This document shows, piece by piece, positions 1-11,134 of a stretch of DNA of 64,000 nt; within the stretch, counting starts at the first letter, position 1; every line of letters begins with the position of its first letter. The notes below the pieces were generated by a model that was given only the letters and a program-made list of their open reading frames with translations, did no database searches and had not been told where the DNA came from. This stretch comes from Sapria himalayana (Eukaryota > Streptophyta > Magnoliopsida > Malpighiales > Rafflesiaceae): contig JAREIK010017858.1 in NCBI GenBank assembly GCA_029783825.1, positions 124,001 to 188,000 on the forward strand, given 5' to 3'. The position numbers and the translations under genes were made by a program.

Positions 1-1130
1 ATTAATGAGTAATACTTTGAGGTTGATCGTTGATCAACAGGTGAGCCCGACCATTTAGTATCGATGAAAATCTTCATGTACTTATCACTAGTTTTCTCCA
101 AGTACAACCTTTGGCCAGGTGTTAGTTTAAGGTACCTCAAGATTAGGTATACTGCTTGCATGTGTTTTTCAGCTGGGTTATTCATGAACTGGCTAACTAT
201 ACTGATAGTGAAATTGATGTCAGGTCTGGTGTACGAGAGGTAGATGAGTTTGCCGACTAACCTTTGATATATACCTTTATATACAGAAGCTCCACTGGAT
301 TGCATATTGAATTTGATTGTGGTATTCTTGAGAGTTTCAACTGGCTTGCATCTAGTCATATCAATTTTCTTTAGAAGATCTAGGACATACTTCCTTTAAG
401 AGACTGATATTCTAATTTTTGAACAAGCAATCTTCATGTCTAGGAAGTATTTGAGATTTCTCTGGTCTTTGACTTTGAATTCCTTGGCTAAAAATAATCC
501 TATTTCATCTTGGTGATATTCTGTGAGGATGATGCATCAACATATACTATGAGGATGATCCTCTGTCCTCCTTCAAGATGCTTAATAAATATCATATGAT
601 CTATCGGATACCGAGGATAGCCATATCTCTTAATTGCTTTGGTGAACTTGTCAAACCATGCTCTAGGTGACTGCTTAAGACCATATAAAGATTTCTTCAA
701 CTGTAGTATTGAGTCAGGTGTTTCTGGTATGTTTAGGCTTGGTGGGATCTCTAAGTACACTTCCTCATCAAGCTCTCCATTTAGAAAAATAGTCTTCAAA
801 TCTATCTGATATAATGGTCAATCCGGAATAGCAGCTAGAGAGAAGACTCTTACTGTATTGAGCTTTATAACCAGGAATAATGTCTCCTGATAATCAATGT
901 CATAGGACTGAGTGAATCCGCTTGCCACTAGACAAGTCTTGTACTTGTTAATGTTGTCATCAGAGTTATAATTCACAATGAAGATTCATTTGAAGTTAAC
1001 TACTTTTTTCTCACTTGGCTGTTTAGTTATCACCCAAGTTTTATCTTTCTCTAGTGCATTTTCTTCTTTTTTGATAATTTTTTTCTATTCTGGAATTTTG
1101 AGAGCTTTTTGAATAGATGTAGGTATCTAA
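1..1130 (-). pseudogene. copia-1 reverse transcriptase, running into RNase H
   Basis: The best block is 500-799 (minus): MKTIFLNGELDEEVYLEIPP, then LKKSLYGLKQSPRAWFDKF, then LIVYVDA. These are the copia RVT_2 motifs, including the degenerate active-site box YVDD, which here reads YVDA. Below 420 the frame continues with KIDMTRCKPVETL-like and GKLIYLSYTRPDI-like segments, the copia region linking reverse transcriptase to RNase H. Frameshifts at about 440-500 and 800 and loss of an active-site Asp show it is dead. Confidence 0.88.
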
Positions 1131-1539
1131 ATTTCATCTAGAGAGCTAATTAATGCACGATGATTAGGGGATAAATTATCATATGCAATGAACTTTTGGA
1201 TTGGATGTGGAGTACATATTCTCTCTCTTTCTTAAAGTAATAGACCTATTATAAGGTTCTACAAGAATAATGTGATCTTTATAATCAACTGAAGTATGTG
1301 GAGGATATGATTTATCTTGTGTTTGTGTAGATTCATCTATCAGATTCAGAATTTGGTTCTGCACAGATGGTTGTTGGAACTCATTAGACTGTGACTTGCT
1401 TCTCCTTGTATATACATGGAGCTCACTAGGTTATGGTTGTGGCAGTGTATTTTTCACAAGGAGTTCAGTAGGGTCTGGATAGGCTGACTCACTGCATGGA
1501 AGAGTGAGAGGTGCAACTTCCCAAGCCTGATATTCTTAA

Positions 1540-2240
1540 GGTATATTTCGTTCTCCTTTATATTAGGTCTGGGATAAAATGATTGATTTTCAATAAATGT
1601 GATATTCATGGATGTGTAGGATCGATGTGTGAACAGATTTACTTTTGTAACCCTTCTGAGAAGGTGAGTGTCCCATGAAAATGTATTTGAGTGCTCTAGA
1701 ATCTAATTTTCACGGTATTGTGAGTGGATGTGAACAAATGTAGAACAATCAAATATTTGAAATGGAAGAGTTGACACGACTCGAGTGTGTGGAAATGAAG
1801 TGAGGAGTACCTCGTGAAGGGTTTTGAACTGGAGGACAAGAGAAGACATCTGATGAAGGGAGTATCAACACAAGAGCTGTGATGAATGATTCATTGTATT
1901 GATAGGATAGTCTCTCAAGGAAGATTCAAAGAATTTCATGTCATTGTCAGTCTGCAAAACTTGAATTTTAATTTGAAATTGGGTCTGGATCATTGTGTGA
2001 ACATTTTGAAAAAGGTTCCTAGTTTGGCTTTTTCATTAATGAGATATAGCCATGTTTGATGGATGTGATCATACATAAACAAGATAAACCAACGGGTACT
2101 ATTAATATATTTTTCTCGTGAGGGTCCTCATATGTCATTGTGAATAAGAGAGAAGGTTGGGATGATGCATATGGGTAAATTGGATAAGAGGTGCGATATT
2201 TTTCGACAATTAACATACTTCATATTAAAAAAACTAGACT
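1540..2240 (-). pseudogene. copia-1 integrase remnant
   Basis: At 2216-2019 (minus) the protein has EKYRTSYPIYPYASSQPSL followed by a segment aligning with the copia integrase core block that normally reads HSDVWGPS...FIDDHTR...YLMK. Only YISLMKKPN and parts of the framework survive. A later piece, VLQTDNDMKFF, matches the second catalytic-Asp region (TDNG.EF). The C-terminal part down to about 1540 is heavily broken. Identification rests on order and spacing between protease and reverse transcriptase as well as on motif resemblance. Confidence 0.72.
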
Positions 2241-2559
2241 TTTTATTGATAAATAGTGAAGAAAATAATTTTTGAAGGTAAATAAAATCTGGATGACTTA
2301 ATTAAAAGTGAGGCATTATAACTTTATTTTTTTATTTGATTTTAATGGATCATCTTGAGTAGATAAACTGACAATCCTTAAAGTTTTTCTAGACCCGTTT
2401 TGCATGCCTAAATCTGATAGAGTCTATCAACTATTTTAGTATTGACAATCTCTAACCCCAACATTAGAATCTAAAATTTACAAACATCAAAGATAAAGTG
2501 AGTAATGTATTTTATATTTTTAATCAATTTACTAAGCAACGACTAGTTATAAAATAATT

Positions 2560-3910
2560 TAGGAATATAGAGGACATCATATAAACTGATGACATTGGTC
2601 ACTGATATTGATCAAGAAATCGAGTAGTTGTAGAGCTGAGGGTGGTCTACAATCAGGCTAACGTCTGCTTGTCCATCCCTGGATTGAATCCTTCGCGACC
2701 CCAACCACCCTAAACACGAGAGATAGATTCAGCTGTCATTTTTATTGTCATCTATCATCGGAAGGACGGTAAGATGTGAATAAATGCTTTGTCACTGTCA
2801 TATGATCAGAAGCACCAAAGTCCACGATTCATACCTCATTGTATGTAATATCGAAATATATATGATTACCTTTGGTGACAATGGAATCCACTGATGAGCT
2901 TTTCTAACTTTGGAGCTGTTGAAGCATTGTCGTAAAAGTGTCTACCATCTGCACTGTGCTAAATGCATGGACTCTAGTAAGTTTGTTTTCTTTGCCCATA
3001 ATAGTATTTCCACGATTTTTCTTAGGCTTCTAATCAGCGGGCTTCCCATTAATATTCAAGCTTGTGTCATGAGTCTGTCCAAGCTTCTTGTAGTGATCAC
3101 ACCAGTGTCTGTCATTCTTTTTTTTGTCAAAGTTTAGACAATTTTTTGCCATCATCACTGGAGAGTGATCTTTTACGACCAAGGCTTGAGAGTGATCTAA
3201 ACCTTGTATGCCTCCCATCATTATATGCTCTCGGAGTTCCTACCTAAATACTTCTAAGAATGCATCACGAAGGCCTGGTAGGGGCTTGATGCCAATACAT
3301 GACCTCAGACATCATCTAGGTTTTTGTTGAGCCCAGTTAGAAACTTTATAGTCTTGTCTTTTTTACTGATTTGTTTGAATTGTTGTCTATCTTCAGTGTT
3401 ACTCAAAACATGCGTGCTGACTGAATCAAGCTGTTGCCATAGATGTTACAAGACATTATAATATTGAATAACTGTCAGACTATCTAGTCTTAACTCATGG
3501 ATGACTATTTTGACTTTGAACATGATTATAATATTATCTTGAGTGGGGTAAGATGCTTGTGCAGCTTCTCAGATCTAATGCGCTGTCTCATAAAGTAAAT
3601 TTTTTCCAATTTCAACTGTCATAGAGCTAATCAGCCATGATTTGATGATGTTATTCTTCATCTTTCATCTTATGTAGGAGGCATCCTCGGATTTCGAAGA
3701 TTGAAATTCTTCATTCAAGTAGTTATCTTTGTCTTTTTTGTTGATGAACATAAGAAATAAACTTGATCATTACAGATAATTATTCCTATTCAGCCTAAGG
3801 TTGGTGATGAGGAATGAGTTATTGTCTATGATGATAGGACTGTCATCTAATTGCATCCTTTGAATAGTGATGTCAGAGATGATCAGAGTGGTCTGACCCT
3901 TGTTATTTGC
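2560..3910 (-). pseudogene. copia-1 gag and protease remnant
   Basis: From 3910 downward the minus strand gives a gag N-terminus (IIDNNSFLITNLRLNRNNY-like), a UBN2-type core and then a zinc-knuckle-like segment at about 3035-3120 reading WCDHYKKLGQTHDT followed by NGKPAD, typical of plant copia gag. One zinc-binding Cys is replaced. A protease block follows at about 2830-2860 with WIVDFGASDHMT, where the usual D-S/T-G has become DFGA. Several stop codons interrupt the frame. Gag would form the virus-like particle and the protease would process the polyprotein; neither can work from this copy. Confidence 0.8.
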
Positions 3911-3930
3911 TATCATACTCAAAATTAGTA

Positions 3931-3939
3931 CTGATACCA
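3931..3939 (-). other. Primer binding site of copia-1 (initiator Met tRNA type)
   Basis: The minus strand reads TGGTATCAG immediately inside the LTR. This is the usual plant copia primer site, complementary to the 3' end of initiator methionine tRNA. Its position fixes the element's orientation. Confidence 0.8.
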
Positions 3940-4376
3940 ATCACTACATAGGATGGTAGATCGAGGAAGAGCGACTAAATAGGCAGAAGCACGGCAAGAT
4001 CGAAGGCCACATAAAAATTTAATGAATAGCTGTGTTTATCGGAAAAATTTAATTTTTCGTTGATTTTAAGCAAAAATCACATCGCCCTCCAGTACCATGT
4101 AAAAAATATAGAAAATGAATAATTTCACTTCAAGTTATTTTTCATGGATAGGAGTGATATCTATTTATAAAAAAATCTTACATGAATACTAATTATAATA
4201 GTTGTTTAAAACTGTAAATAGCTATTTATAGTCATTCATGATTGTTTATCATAGATGTTCGTGGCTGTTCATTACAGTTGTTTATGGTTGTTTATCACAG
4301 TTGTTCATGACTATTTATCCCAGTTGCTCATCATATTATATTTCACAGTATTGGTGCATTAACAATACTAAAAACA
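3940..4376 (-). repeat. 5' LTR of copia-1
   Basis: The LTR is bounded on one side by the primer site and on the other by the point where Harbinger transposase homology stops. On the minus strand it starts TGTTTTTAG, the usual TGTT start. The inner edge no longer ends in CA. About 4190-4335 is a degenerate internal array in which GTTGTTTAT/GTTGTTCAT-type words recur roughly every 20-30 bases. The length of about 437 bp is normal for plant copia. Without the 3' LTR the boundaries rest on homology alone. Confidence 0.65.
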
Positions 4377-5290
4377 TGTTCAATGATATTTCTTAATCAC
4401 GTATGACATAAGTTGAATATCTCATCTCTTCCAATAACTATACCACAATGACAAAAATCATTCAACTAATAATGAACATTATGATATGGTGCTATAAAAT
4501 CTCTAATATGTGTATATGCTGCATACACTAAATAATAATTTTTTTGAAAAATAGAATTTAGTATATTATCATCTTATTAAATAAAAATAGTAATAAATAA
4601 AATAAAGCACGAATATTCACCTGACGAGAGCATCCAAAGATTTTGTTGTGGTTTACAAATAGTTTTCATCAAGACTCTTAAATCATGACCTATTCATTCT
4701 CATCTAACAATTACATACTTAAAGTTCATATCAAAATCATAAATTACCATAATATTTTGAAAATATTCTCTTTCCACGATCTTGATATGGTACTTTTTGT
4801 TCAATTGGAATGCATGCATGGATAAGAGTTCTATCAATTGCACCAATACCACCCTACAAAAAAAAAATAAAAGTTAAAAATATAGATATTTATCTTAATA
4901 TAAGAATAATAAAAATATGTTGAAAATAATAACTTATAAAGATATTATGCCTTAAAAATTTGTCTTAACCGATGATAAGAGATACCATTTGAACTATCAT
5001 TGAATGATGGAAAAATTATCTCTCTTGGGAAGCTCACCATGACCACTAAAATATAATGTAAGTATTTATGAATTATTTGGTCTGAGTGTTAAAATCTATT
5101 TTTTAATAATTTGTTTTGAAGATTATGACTTATAGTCATTAATAAAATGATTACTTTCTCTTCAACACTCAAATATTTACTATCAATAAGTCATTTTTTT
5201 TTTTGAAACATGTGACATTGAGAAATAAATTCATATTTTTTTCATTCACATTAGTTCTTAACATATATTAGATGAACCATATAAAACTTC
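4377..5290 (-). pseudogene. Harbinger (HARBI1-like) DDE transposase, broken
   Basis: The minus strand reads SKYLSVEEKVIILLMTI, then a segment with LLKNRF.HSDQIIHKYLHY, then VMVSFPREIIFPSF, GAIDRTLIHACIP, HDSRVL-like remains, YYLVYAAYTHIRDFIAPYH and LRNIIEH. These match HARBI1-type transposases in order: helix-turn-helix region, first catalytic Asp in GAID, second Asp in the HDSR block, third catalytic Glu in the NIIE block. The final block is cut by copia-1 directly after that Glu. Multiple stops and possible intron remnants (about 4860-4990) are present. The enzyme would cut and rejoin the element ends. Confidence 0.82.
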
Positions 5291-5799
5291 TCGAATGAAA
5301 AGTAAACTTGTAAATGATGAAATAGAAACTCGCTCTTTATCAATAAATACGTCTTTTATTTACTGGAGTAATAACACAATCAATCTTTTTTTTTCATTCT
5401 TGTCACTTTTTACTTTATATCATTATCTTTACTTGATGATGAACTTGAACAATTTGATTGATGAGAAGGATTCTCTATAAGAGCATGTATTTTAAAAAAT
5501 CATAATCTTTATGAAATAAAAACATAATAAAATTGTTATAACAATGTATAAGGAACAATATCACTGTGTTATGGTGACATCACATCACACCCATTTCAAA
5601 TATATATACTAATATTAAAATGAACTTTTTTATTAATATGTAGAGAATGAGTCTTACAATTATAAATATTAAAATGCAAAAAGTATCTAAAATAAGTCAA
5701 TCAAAGTACTGTGTTACAATCATCCATGCAAAATATAGTATATGTATTCCACAAATCCAAAAAGTATATTTTAAGTCATTTTTGTAAGTTTTGAAGTCA

Positions 5800-6658
5800 T
5801 CACATTTGCTATTGGTTACTTTTCATTTTCACCCACACAACTATTATATTCTTTCTTCTTACAATGCACATTGATTGCAACATAATTCAATGAATTCTCA
5901 TAAGTTGTAATTTTCTTCAAAATTTATATACATTTTTTCACTTAAAGTCCTTCAAAATTTTCTAATGCATTAATTAGTTGACTCATTTCTTCTTGGGTTT
6001 ATTCTCTTTTTCCCTTATATTTTTTCTTAGTACATTATACTTCACTAATATTTCTTAGCAAATTTTTTTCTTTTTCTAATTTATTTGGAGTTTTACAAGG
6101 CATAAATATAAAATATGCTGATGGTTCCTTAGGGCCAAAAGCTATCCCTCCTTCAGAACTTTAATTTTTAGACCCAGTAGCTAATACTCCTCCAAACAAT
6201 ATCTCTAATTTCTTCATGTTTGGTAATGTTCTATAATATAATTGTTTAGCTTCTAGATATTGCTATTTAACAAGATAACAAAAAATAAATTAGTCATGCA
6301 TGTGTATATATAACACCCATTTTAAAGACTTATTTAACTTTATAAAAAAACTACCTACAAATATTCAACCCATTTTAAATCCTAATTCTATAATATATTC
6401 AACCCATTTAACAAGATAAATGTGTCTAGTCACATTTAATATTCTATTCTAAGAGAGATATTATATTTTCATGCAATCCCACCTATTCTTAAGTTATTTT
6501 GACGTATAGTATTTTCCAAGTAACTTCTCTAGTTCTTTATCAATTAAAGGCCATATATTAGGCTTTAAACTTTCACTTGCTTTAAAGTTTTTATTTATTC
6601 TTTGAAGATAAAGATTAATAAAGTGGTTTTTTTAATAGGATTAGTCCAATTTGCCATA
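5800..6658 (-). pseudogene. Harbinger-associated Myb/SANT-like ORF, broken
   Basis: From 6658 downward the minus strand gives MANWTNPIKK, then LEKLLGKYYTSK.LKNRWDC, then QYLEAKQLYYRTLP and LEILFGGVLATGS, followed by a basic Lys-rich tail. This is the Myb/SANT-like (trihelix) domain with the conserved LKNRWD and F-G...ATGS blocks of plant Harbinger accessory proteins and LIMYB-like host proteins. The accessory protein is thought to bind the element ends and bring in the transposase. Stops and gaps occur between the blocks. Adjacency to the DDE ORF on the same strand supports the assignment. Confidence 0.72.
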
Positions 6659-6719
6659 TTAGTTTCAATATTTTGATTTAATACTGTATAAAAAATTAAC
6701 AAACATCAATAATTATGTA

Positions 6720-7510
6720 GGAGTTGTTTGGTTATCATGCCAAGTATAGAAAAGAGAAAAGAGATGGTGAAGAGATGATATATATATATATACACATAAA
6801 TGTAAGCTTATGTGGGAATCGATTTTTTTCTTTTTTTTTCAGGATCTTAACCAAAAGCATGAGATCATATGTAAGCTTCCATTCCAATTCATGTTTGTAT
6901 TTAAATTGTGTCTGGTACAATTTAACATAAATGGTAATATTGCATTCAATTTCAGAATTTTATTCTGCCTACAAAAATGTAAGATAAGCAAGCATACACT
7001 AAATAACCTAATAATCAATCAACAAGAAATTGAAAAAACTAAGCTTCTAGACTTCTAGAGATATAAAGAAGAAATGAAGAAGAAGAGTTATCTTGAGAAA
7101 TCTAAACATTGGAGGTAGTCGTGGAACCTCATAGCAAGTGAGCAGAGGGATGAGTGACAGGGTCGGGTAGCTCCCTTATTTTTCAGTCAAGAAAATGAGC
7201 TAGAGAAGAGGATGGTTCTTCGATCGAGAAGCGAGGAAGAAGAGTAGAGAAGGGGGAGATCCAAAAGAAGGGATAGAGCGGATCGATCGTGGTGGCTTTT
7301 TTCGAATGGAAAAAGCCAAATTTCCTTGCTTTTTGGTTTATCTACTTTTTTAAAAAAATTTAGTGATAAGTGAGAAAAAAAATAAAAAAACAAACATCTT
7401 AATGCCGAAAGCAAGTTGCTTTCGGCAAAAAGTTATAAAAGCAAACACACCCTATATTTCTTAATGTGAGTAAATGTTTTCTTAGACACACCTAAATTTT
7501 TTTTAGATAT
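6720..7510. repeat. Harbinger/Tourist-like terminal region; its 7390-7525 part recurs at 18125-18265
   Basis: The interval has TG-TTTGG-type ends at both sides and no convincing protein. The segment from about 7390 to 7525 (AAACATCTTAATG, TTTCGGCAAAAAGTTATA, AAACACACCCTATATTTC) recurs almost word for word at 18125-18265. The shared part extends past the proposed element end at 7452, so either the true terminus lies further right or both copies sit in the same older repeat. Confidence 0.6.
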
Positions 7511-7592
7511 ATTGGTTTTTTTTGGTAAGTTTATTTTATTAATTTATAAATCATCTCTTTTGGTGGATGAATATCATTTTTACAAACTACTT

Positions 7593-7600
7593 ACTTGCTA
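7593..7600. repeat. Target-site duplication of hAT-A, left copy
   Basis: ACTTGCTA here matches 12842-12849 exactly. Eight bases is the standard hAT duplication length, which independently confirms both element boundaries. Confidence 0.93.
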
Positions 7601-10129
7601 TAGAGGCTCAACCGGGCCTGCCCAACCGGCATGAGGCACGGCTCGGCACGATTCTGCTGTGCCTAGGCCGGCCCAGCAGGAGAATTTCTCGGGCCTGTGC
7701 CATGCCCGACCACGACATCAATGATGTCGTGCCGAGGCTAATCAGGCCTCGTGTCATGCCTGCCCCGTGGTATGGCCTGCCGGCATGAGACACCGAGAGC
7801 TACCTCACCTCCAGCACCATACGCATCAAGAAAATGCGTGGGCACGGGTTCGAAGCCACTTTGAATCGATCCATGCCCGAATCCCCCCCCCCCCCCCCAC
7901 TCCAACAGTTAAAAAAATAAAATTTGAATATTAGTCGTTGGATTTGGGCCTCCAACGACTAGGGGTAGAATCCAATGGCTATCATGATTCTGCCCCCTAA
8001 ATATCAATAAAAAATTAAAAAAAACATAATAATTACTTTAAAAAATTAAATTTCATTCCTTTAATCTATAAAAATCCCCAACCTTTATAAATTTTATATT
8101 TTCATTAATATTTATTCTCACACTCTAAAATTTTCTTTCAAAGTTCTTGCTCTTCTCTCTTTTGGGACCCAGGATTTTATCATTCGGCTCGGCTTTTCGG
8201 GACTAATAACTCGGGTTTGAAAGTTTGAACTAGACTGTGGTGTATTGTGCACGTGATATACATCACTGCTTTATGGATATTTTAATTTTTGTTTAGTATT
8301 GAACTATAATTTTTAACTTATAAATTATTATTTAAAAAAATTATGTGATTCTGTTTACTTTCTCTCTCTCTCTGGTTTATCTCTCTAATCTGAATATCTA
8401 AAACTATCATCTAGACTCTACCTCATATTTAATAAAAACCCAAAAAATGACTAATACTAATGAAATATATTTAAATTTTAAAAATAAAAATCTTACATAG
8501 AGGTCTGAGACTGTTGAAACTTTAGTTTTTTCAGTCATTTCAACCCTAACACCTAAAAAAACAAAAAATTAGGAGCACTTTTGTAGTTTAGACTCATTTT
8601 TATATAATAAAACAAAAAAATATAGGGGTGAGGAATAAGAAATGACACGGTACAAATATTGCATGAGTAATTTAACATGTAAGAGTTCGTTTGGGACTGG
8701 ACACCTAAAGAGGCATGCCAAATTATGCACCAAAAAATATGATGCATTATATCCTAGGCAAACCCAACGTAGCACTATATATTTTGAGACTGTATCGAGT
8801 TTAGTCTAAAAGTTTACTCCATTCATATACCGCAGCGAGTTGGGTAGGGAAGGCATGACCAAATTTATCATATTGATGGGTCTTCCGATCAGATTTTTGG
8901 AAGATCCAATGGTAATGAGCATCATGCAGACATATTTTCAGCCTGCTTATAGTAGGATTCCTAGGTCTACATTTAGGAATGACTTACTAAAATTTTATAA
9001 ATTAGAAAAATAAATAATAATTAATGAATTTATGGCATATAGTGGAGTGGTATCCATGACGTCCGATATCTGGACAAGTCACGTTGAATCATCTTATACA
9101 CATCTCACCGGTCACTATGTAGATTCTAAATAGACAATGAATAAAAAAAATTTTAAGATTCTCTAAGATTTTTTATCCCCATGATGTCCTGGCTATTTTT
9201 GAGTTTATGATGAAAATTTTTAAAAAATATAAAATTCAAACTAAAATTTTTAATATCACATTCGATAACGTATCTAATAATGGAGTAGTGATTAACATGT
9301 TTGTTAGGAATATTAGAGACGCGCCATTAGGAGAGATTATACATGTTAGATACATGTGTCACGTGATGAACCTGATTGTACAAGCGGGTGTGAATGTATG
9401 TTCCTCTGCGTTAAATAATATACCTAATGTACTAAAATATATTTGTACTCCTCGTAGACAATAGGAGTTTGGTAGTCTCTATTTATCTGCAAATCTTAAG
9501 AAGAAGAAATTCTAATTGGATGTGAGATACCATTGAAATTACACGTACTTGATGTTGGAGTCATGTGTTAGATACGAACACGTGATATTCGACTATGTTA
9601 ATAATAAGAGTGACAAACTTATTATTAACAACACAAATAAGCTTCAGGAATTTCATTTATGAAATCCTGAAGATTTTTTATGACACGATAATCACGTGTT
9701 CGTCGGTTTATACTCTCATGACTTGTATTGCACTCAGGTGCATATGCAATATTAGTATGATGTTTAAGAAGTATCGGGCTGACCCGATACTTAGCCATAT
9801 GGTTACAGAGATAAAAATCAAGTACTTAAAGTACTGGTCTACCCATAGTTATTTAAGGCGCAAGGCGCACTGAGGCGCAAAAGCCTTTTGGGGCCTCAAG
9901 GCGCAAGGCACACTTGAGGCGCGGGCTTTTTTTATTTGAGGCGCACCCAGCCTAATACACATAAAAATTATATATTTTACTAAATATAGTCTTTAATTTT
10001 CATCTAATAATAAACTAAAGAACATCAAAGATAAAAATCAAATATTAATAGTGCTCCTATCATCCAAACATTCAAAGTTTCAAAACAAAATAATAAAAAT
10101 TCAAAGTTCTAAAACAAAATAAACACTCA

Positions 10130-10680
10130 TGTATCTACATCTAAATCTAAATCAAGAAAGTCTTCATCAATATCATCCCCATCATTAATCTTTTACTCTC
10201 CCTATTCTTCATCTTCCTCTCCCGATGAATAGATCATCTCTTCATCTTCATCAATCAACGCAAGAGTAGGAGTATGTTTAGAGCTAGATGGTCTTGACTT
10301 TGGTTTTGGTGTTGGTGTTTGTGTTTTACTTGGTTTAGCTCTTGTATAAACCTTAAGCTCCTCAGCTGAACTAGCTCTTGCAACATCACCCCATGTTAAA
10401 TCATCACATTCAAACACCAAATTATTTTCTGCAACACTTTCATATTTCATTCTTCCCATCAATCATTCGTTTTTATCATCTATTTCTTTCAAGATAATGA
10501 GATCAATGGTATGATGCTCAGTGTATCTTTTCATCAAGGTTCGGGTGTACTTAATGTACACCAAATCATTCAAGCGTTGATGGTCCAACCTATTTTTCCT
10601 CTTGCTATGAATCTGAAAAAACAAATAGTTTTCATGATTATATCTCAATTGTTTTAGTTTTTTCTATTTTTCGTTAATTT
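10130..10680 (-). pseudogene. C-terminal remnant of a DUF659-type hAT transposase
   Basis: Two adjacent minus-strand ORFs (10463-10648 and 10202-10462) join across one stop. They read KRKNRLDHQRLNDLVYIKY, LILKEIDDKNE, LMGRMKYESVAENNLVFE and LTWGDVARA, then an acidic, Ser/Pro-rich tail. This is the C-terminus that follows the hAT dimerisation domain in plant DUF659 transposases, where the block K-NRLEHQRLN-LV is conserved. The BED finger and catalytic core are missing, so this cannot be a working enzyme. The frame is unusually open, which points to a fairly recent deletion derivative. Confidence 0.8.
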
Positions 10681-10980
10681 TTAGAATTTTTTTCTCTTTT
10701 TTCTGCATTAGTTTTTTGAAAATTACATATTTTTTTCAAAGTATTATTCAAAGAATTTTTCCCTAGTTTTTAAGTATTTTTTGAAAATATTTTTTTACCT
10801 TTTGAAAAATTTTTTCACAACAAAAATAGGTAAAATGAAAAAAATACATTTTGAGCCTCTTTTTCTTCTTATCTCCTCTTCAATCCAGCCTTAAGAGTAT
10901 TTTGGAAGGGTTGTTTTGAGGGTTTTATGGTGTAACCCGTGAAAGATGGGGTTTTATAGGGCTTAAAATCACAAAACTCC

Positions 10981-11134
10981 AAAACAGCATCGTTTTGATT
11001 TCTAGAAGACCAAAACGACATCGTTTTGGAGGTGACATTTCTTTATTTTAAATCAGAACCCCAAAACGACGTCATTTTGAGGGTTTTGATTTTTTAAAAA
11101 AATATAACCCAACCCTAAACGACGTCATTTTGGG
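10981..11134. repeat. Four copies of a palindromic AAAACGACGTCRTTTTG motif in hAT-B
   Basis: Copies lie at about 10981-10997, 11011-11029, 11061-11080 and 11115-11134, spaced roughly 30-55 bases apart. Each is an imperfect palindrome around CGACRTCR. They sit between the 5' end of hAT-B and its remnant ORF, where transposase-binding or promoter sites would be expected. Confidence 0.7.

Larger units (their letters stand above)
1..4376 (-). mobile_element. Ty1/copia LTR retrotransposon (copia-1), 3' end cut by the window edge
   Basis: On the minus strand the order is 5' LTR (about 3940-4376), primer site, gag, protease, integrase, reverse transcriptase, which is the copia order. RNase H is only beginning at position 1, so the 3' LTR lies to the left. 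Every domain carries stops or frameshifts, so the copy cannot be autonomous. The outer LTR edge falls inside a PIF/Harbinger transposase reading frame, so this element is younger than that one. The second copy of the 5-bp target duplication cannot be checked because it is outside the window. Confidence 0.88.
4377..7452 (-). mobile_element. PIF/Harbinger DNA transposon (Harbinger-1), interrupted by copia-1
   Basis: Two ORFs typical of the superfamily lie on the minus strand: a Myb/SANT-like protein (5800-6658) and a DDE transposase (4377-5290). The right boundary is proposed at 7452, where the minus strand starts GGGTGTGTTTG, like the GGG..TGTTTGG ends of plant Tourist/Harbinger elements. A second similar end (GGAGTTGTTTGGTTAT) occurs at 6720 on the plus strand, so 6720-7452 could be a separate Tourist-like MITE. 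The expected TTA/TAA duplication is not clear at 7452. The left end is missing because copia-1 inserted there. Confidence 0.7.

Noticed and set aside
7187..7414. 75-codon minus-strand ORF with a Ser/Leu-rich tail
   Set aside because: It lies in the terminal region of Harbinger-1, has no recognised domain and no homologous ORF in the related segment at 18125.
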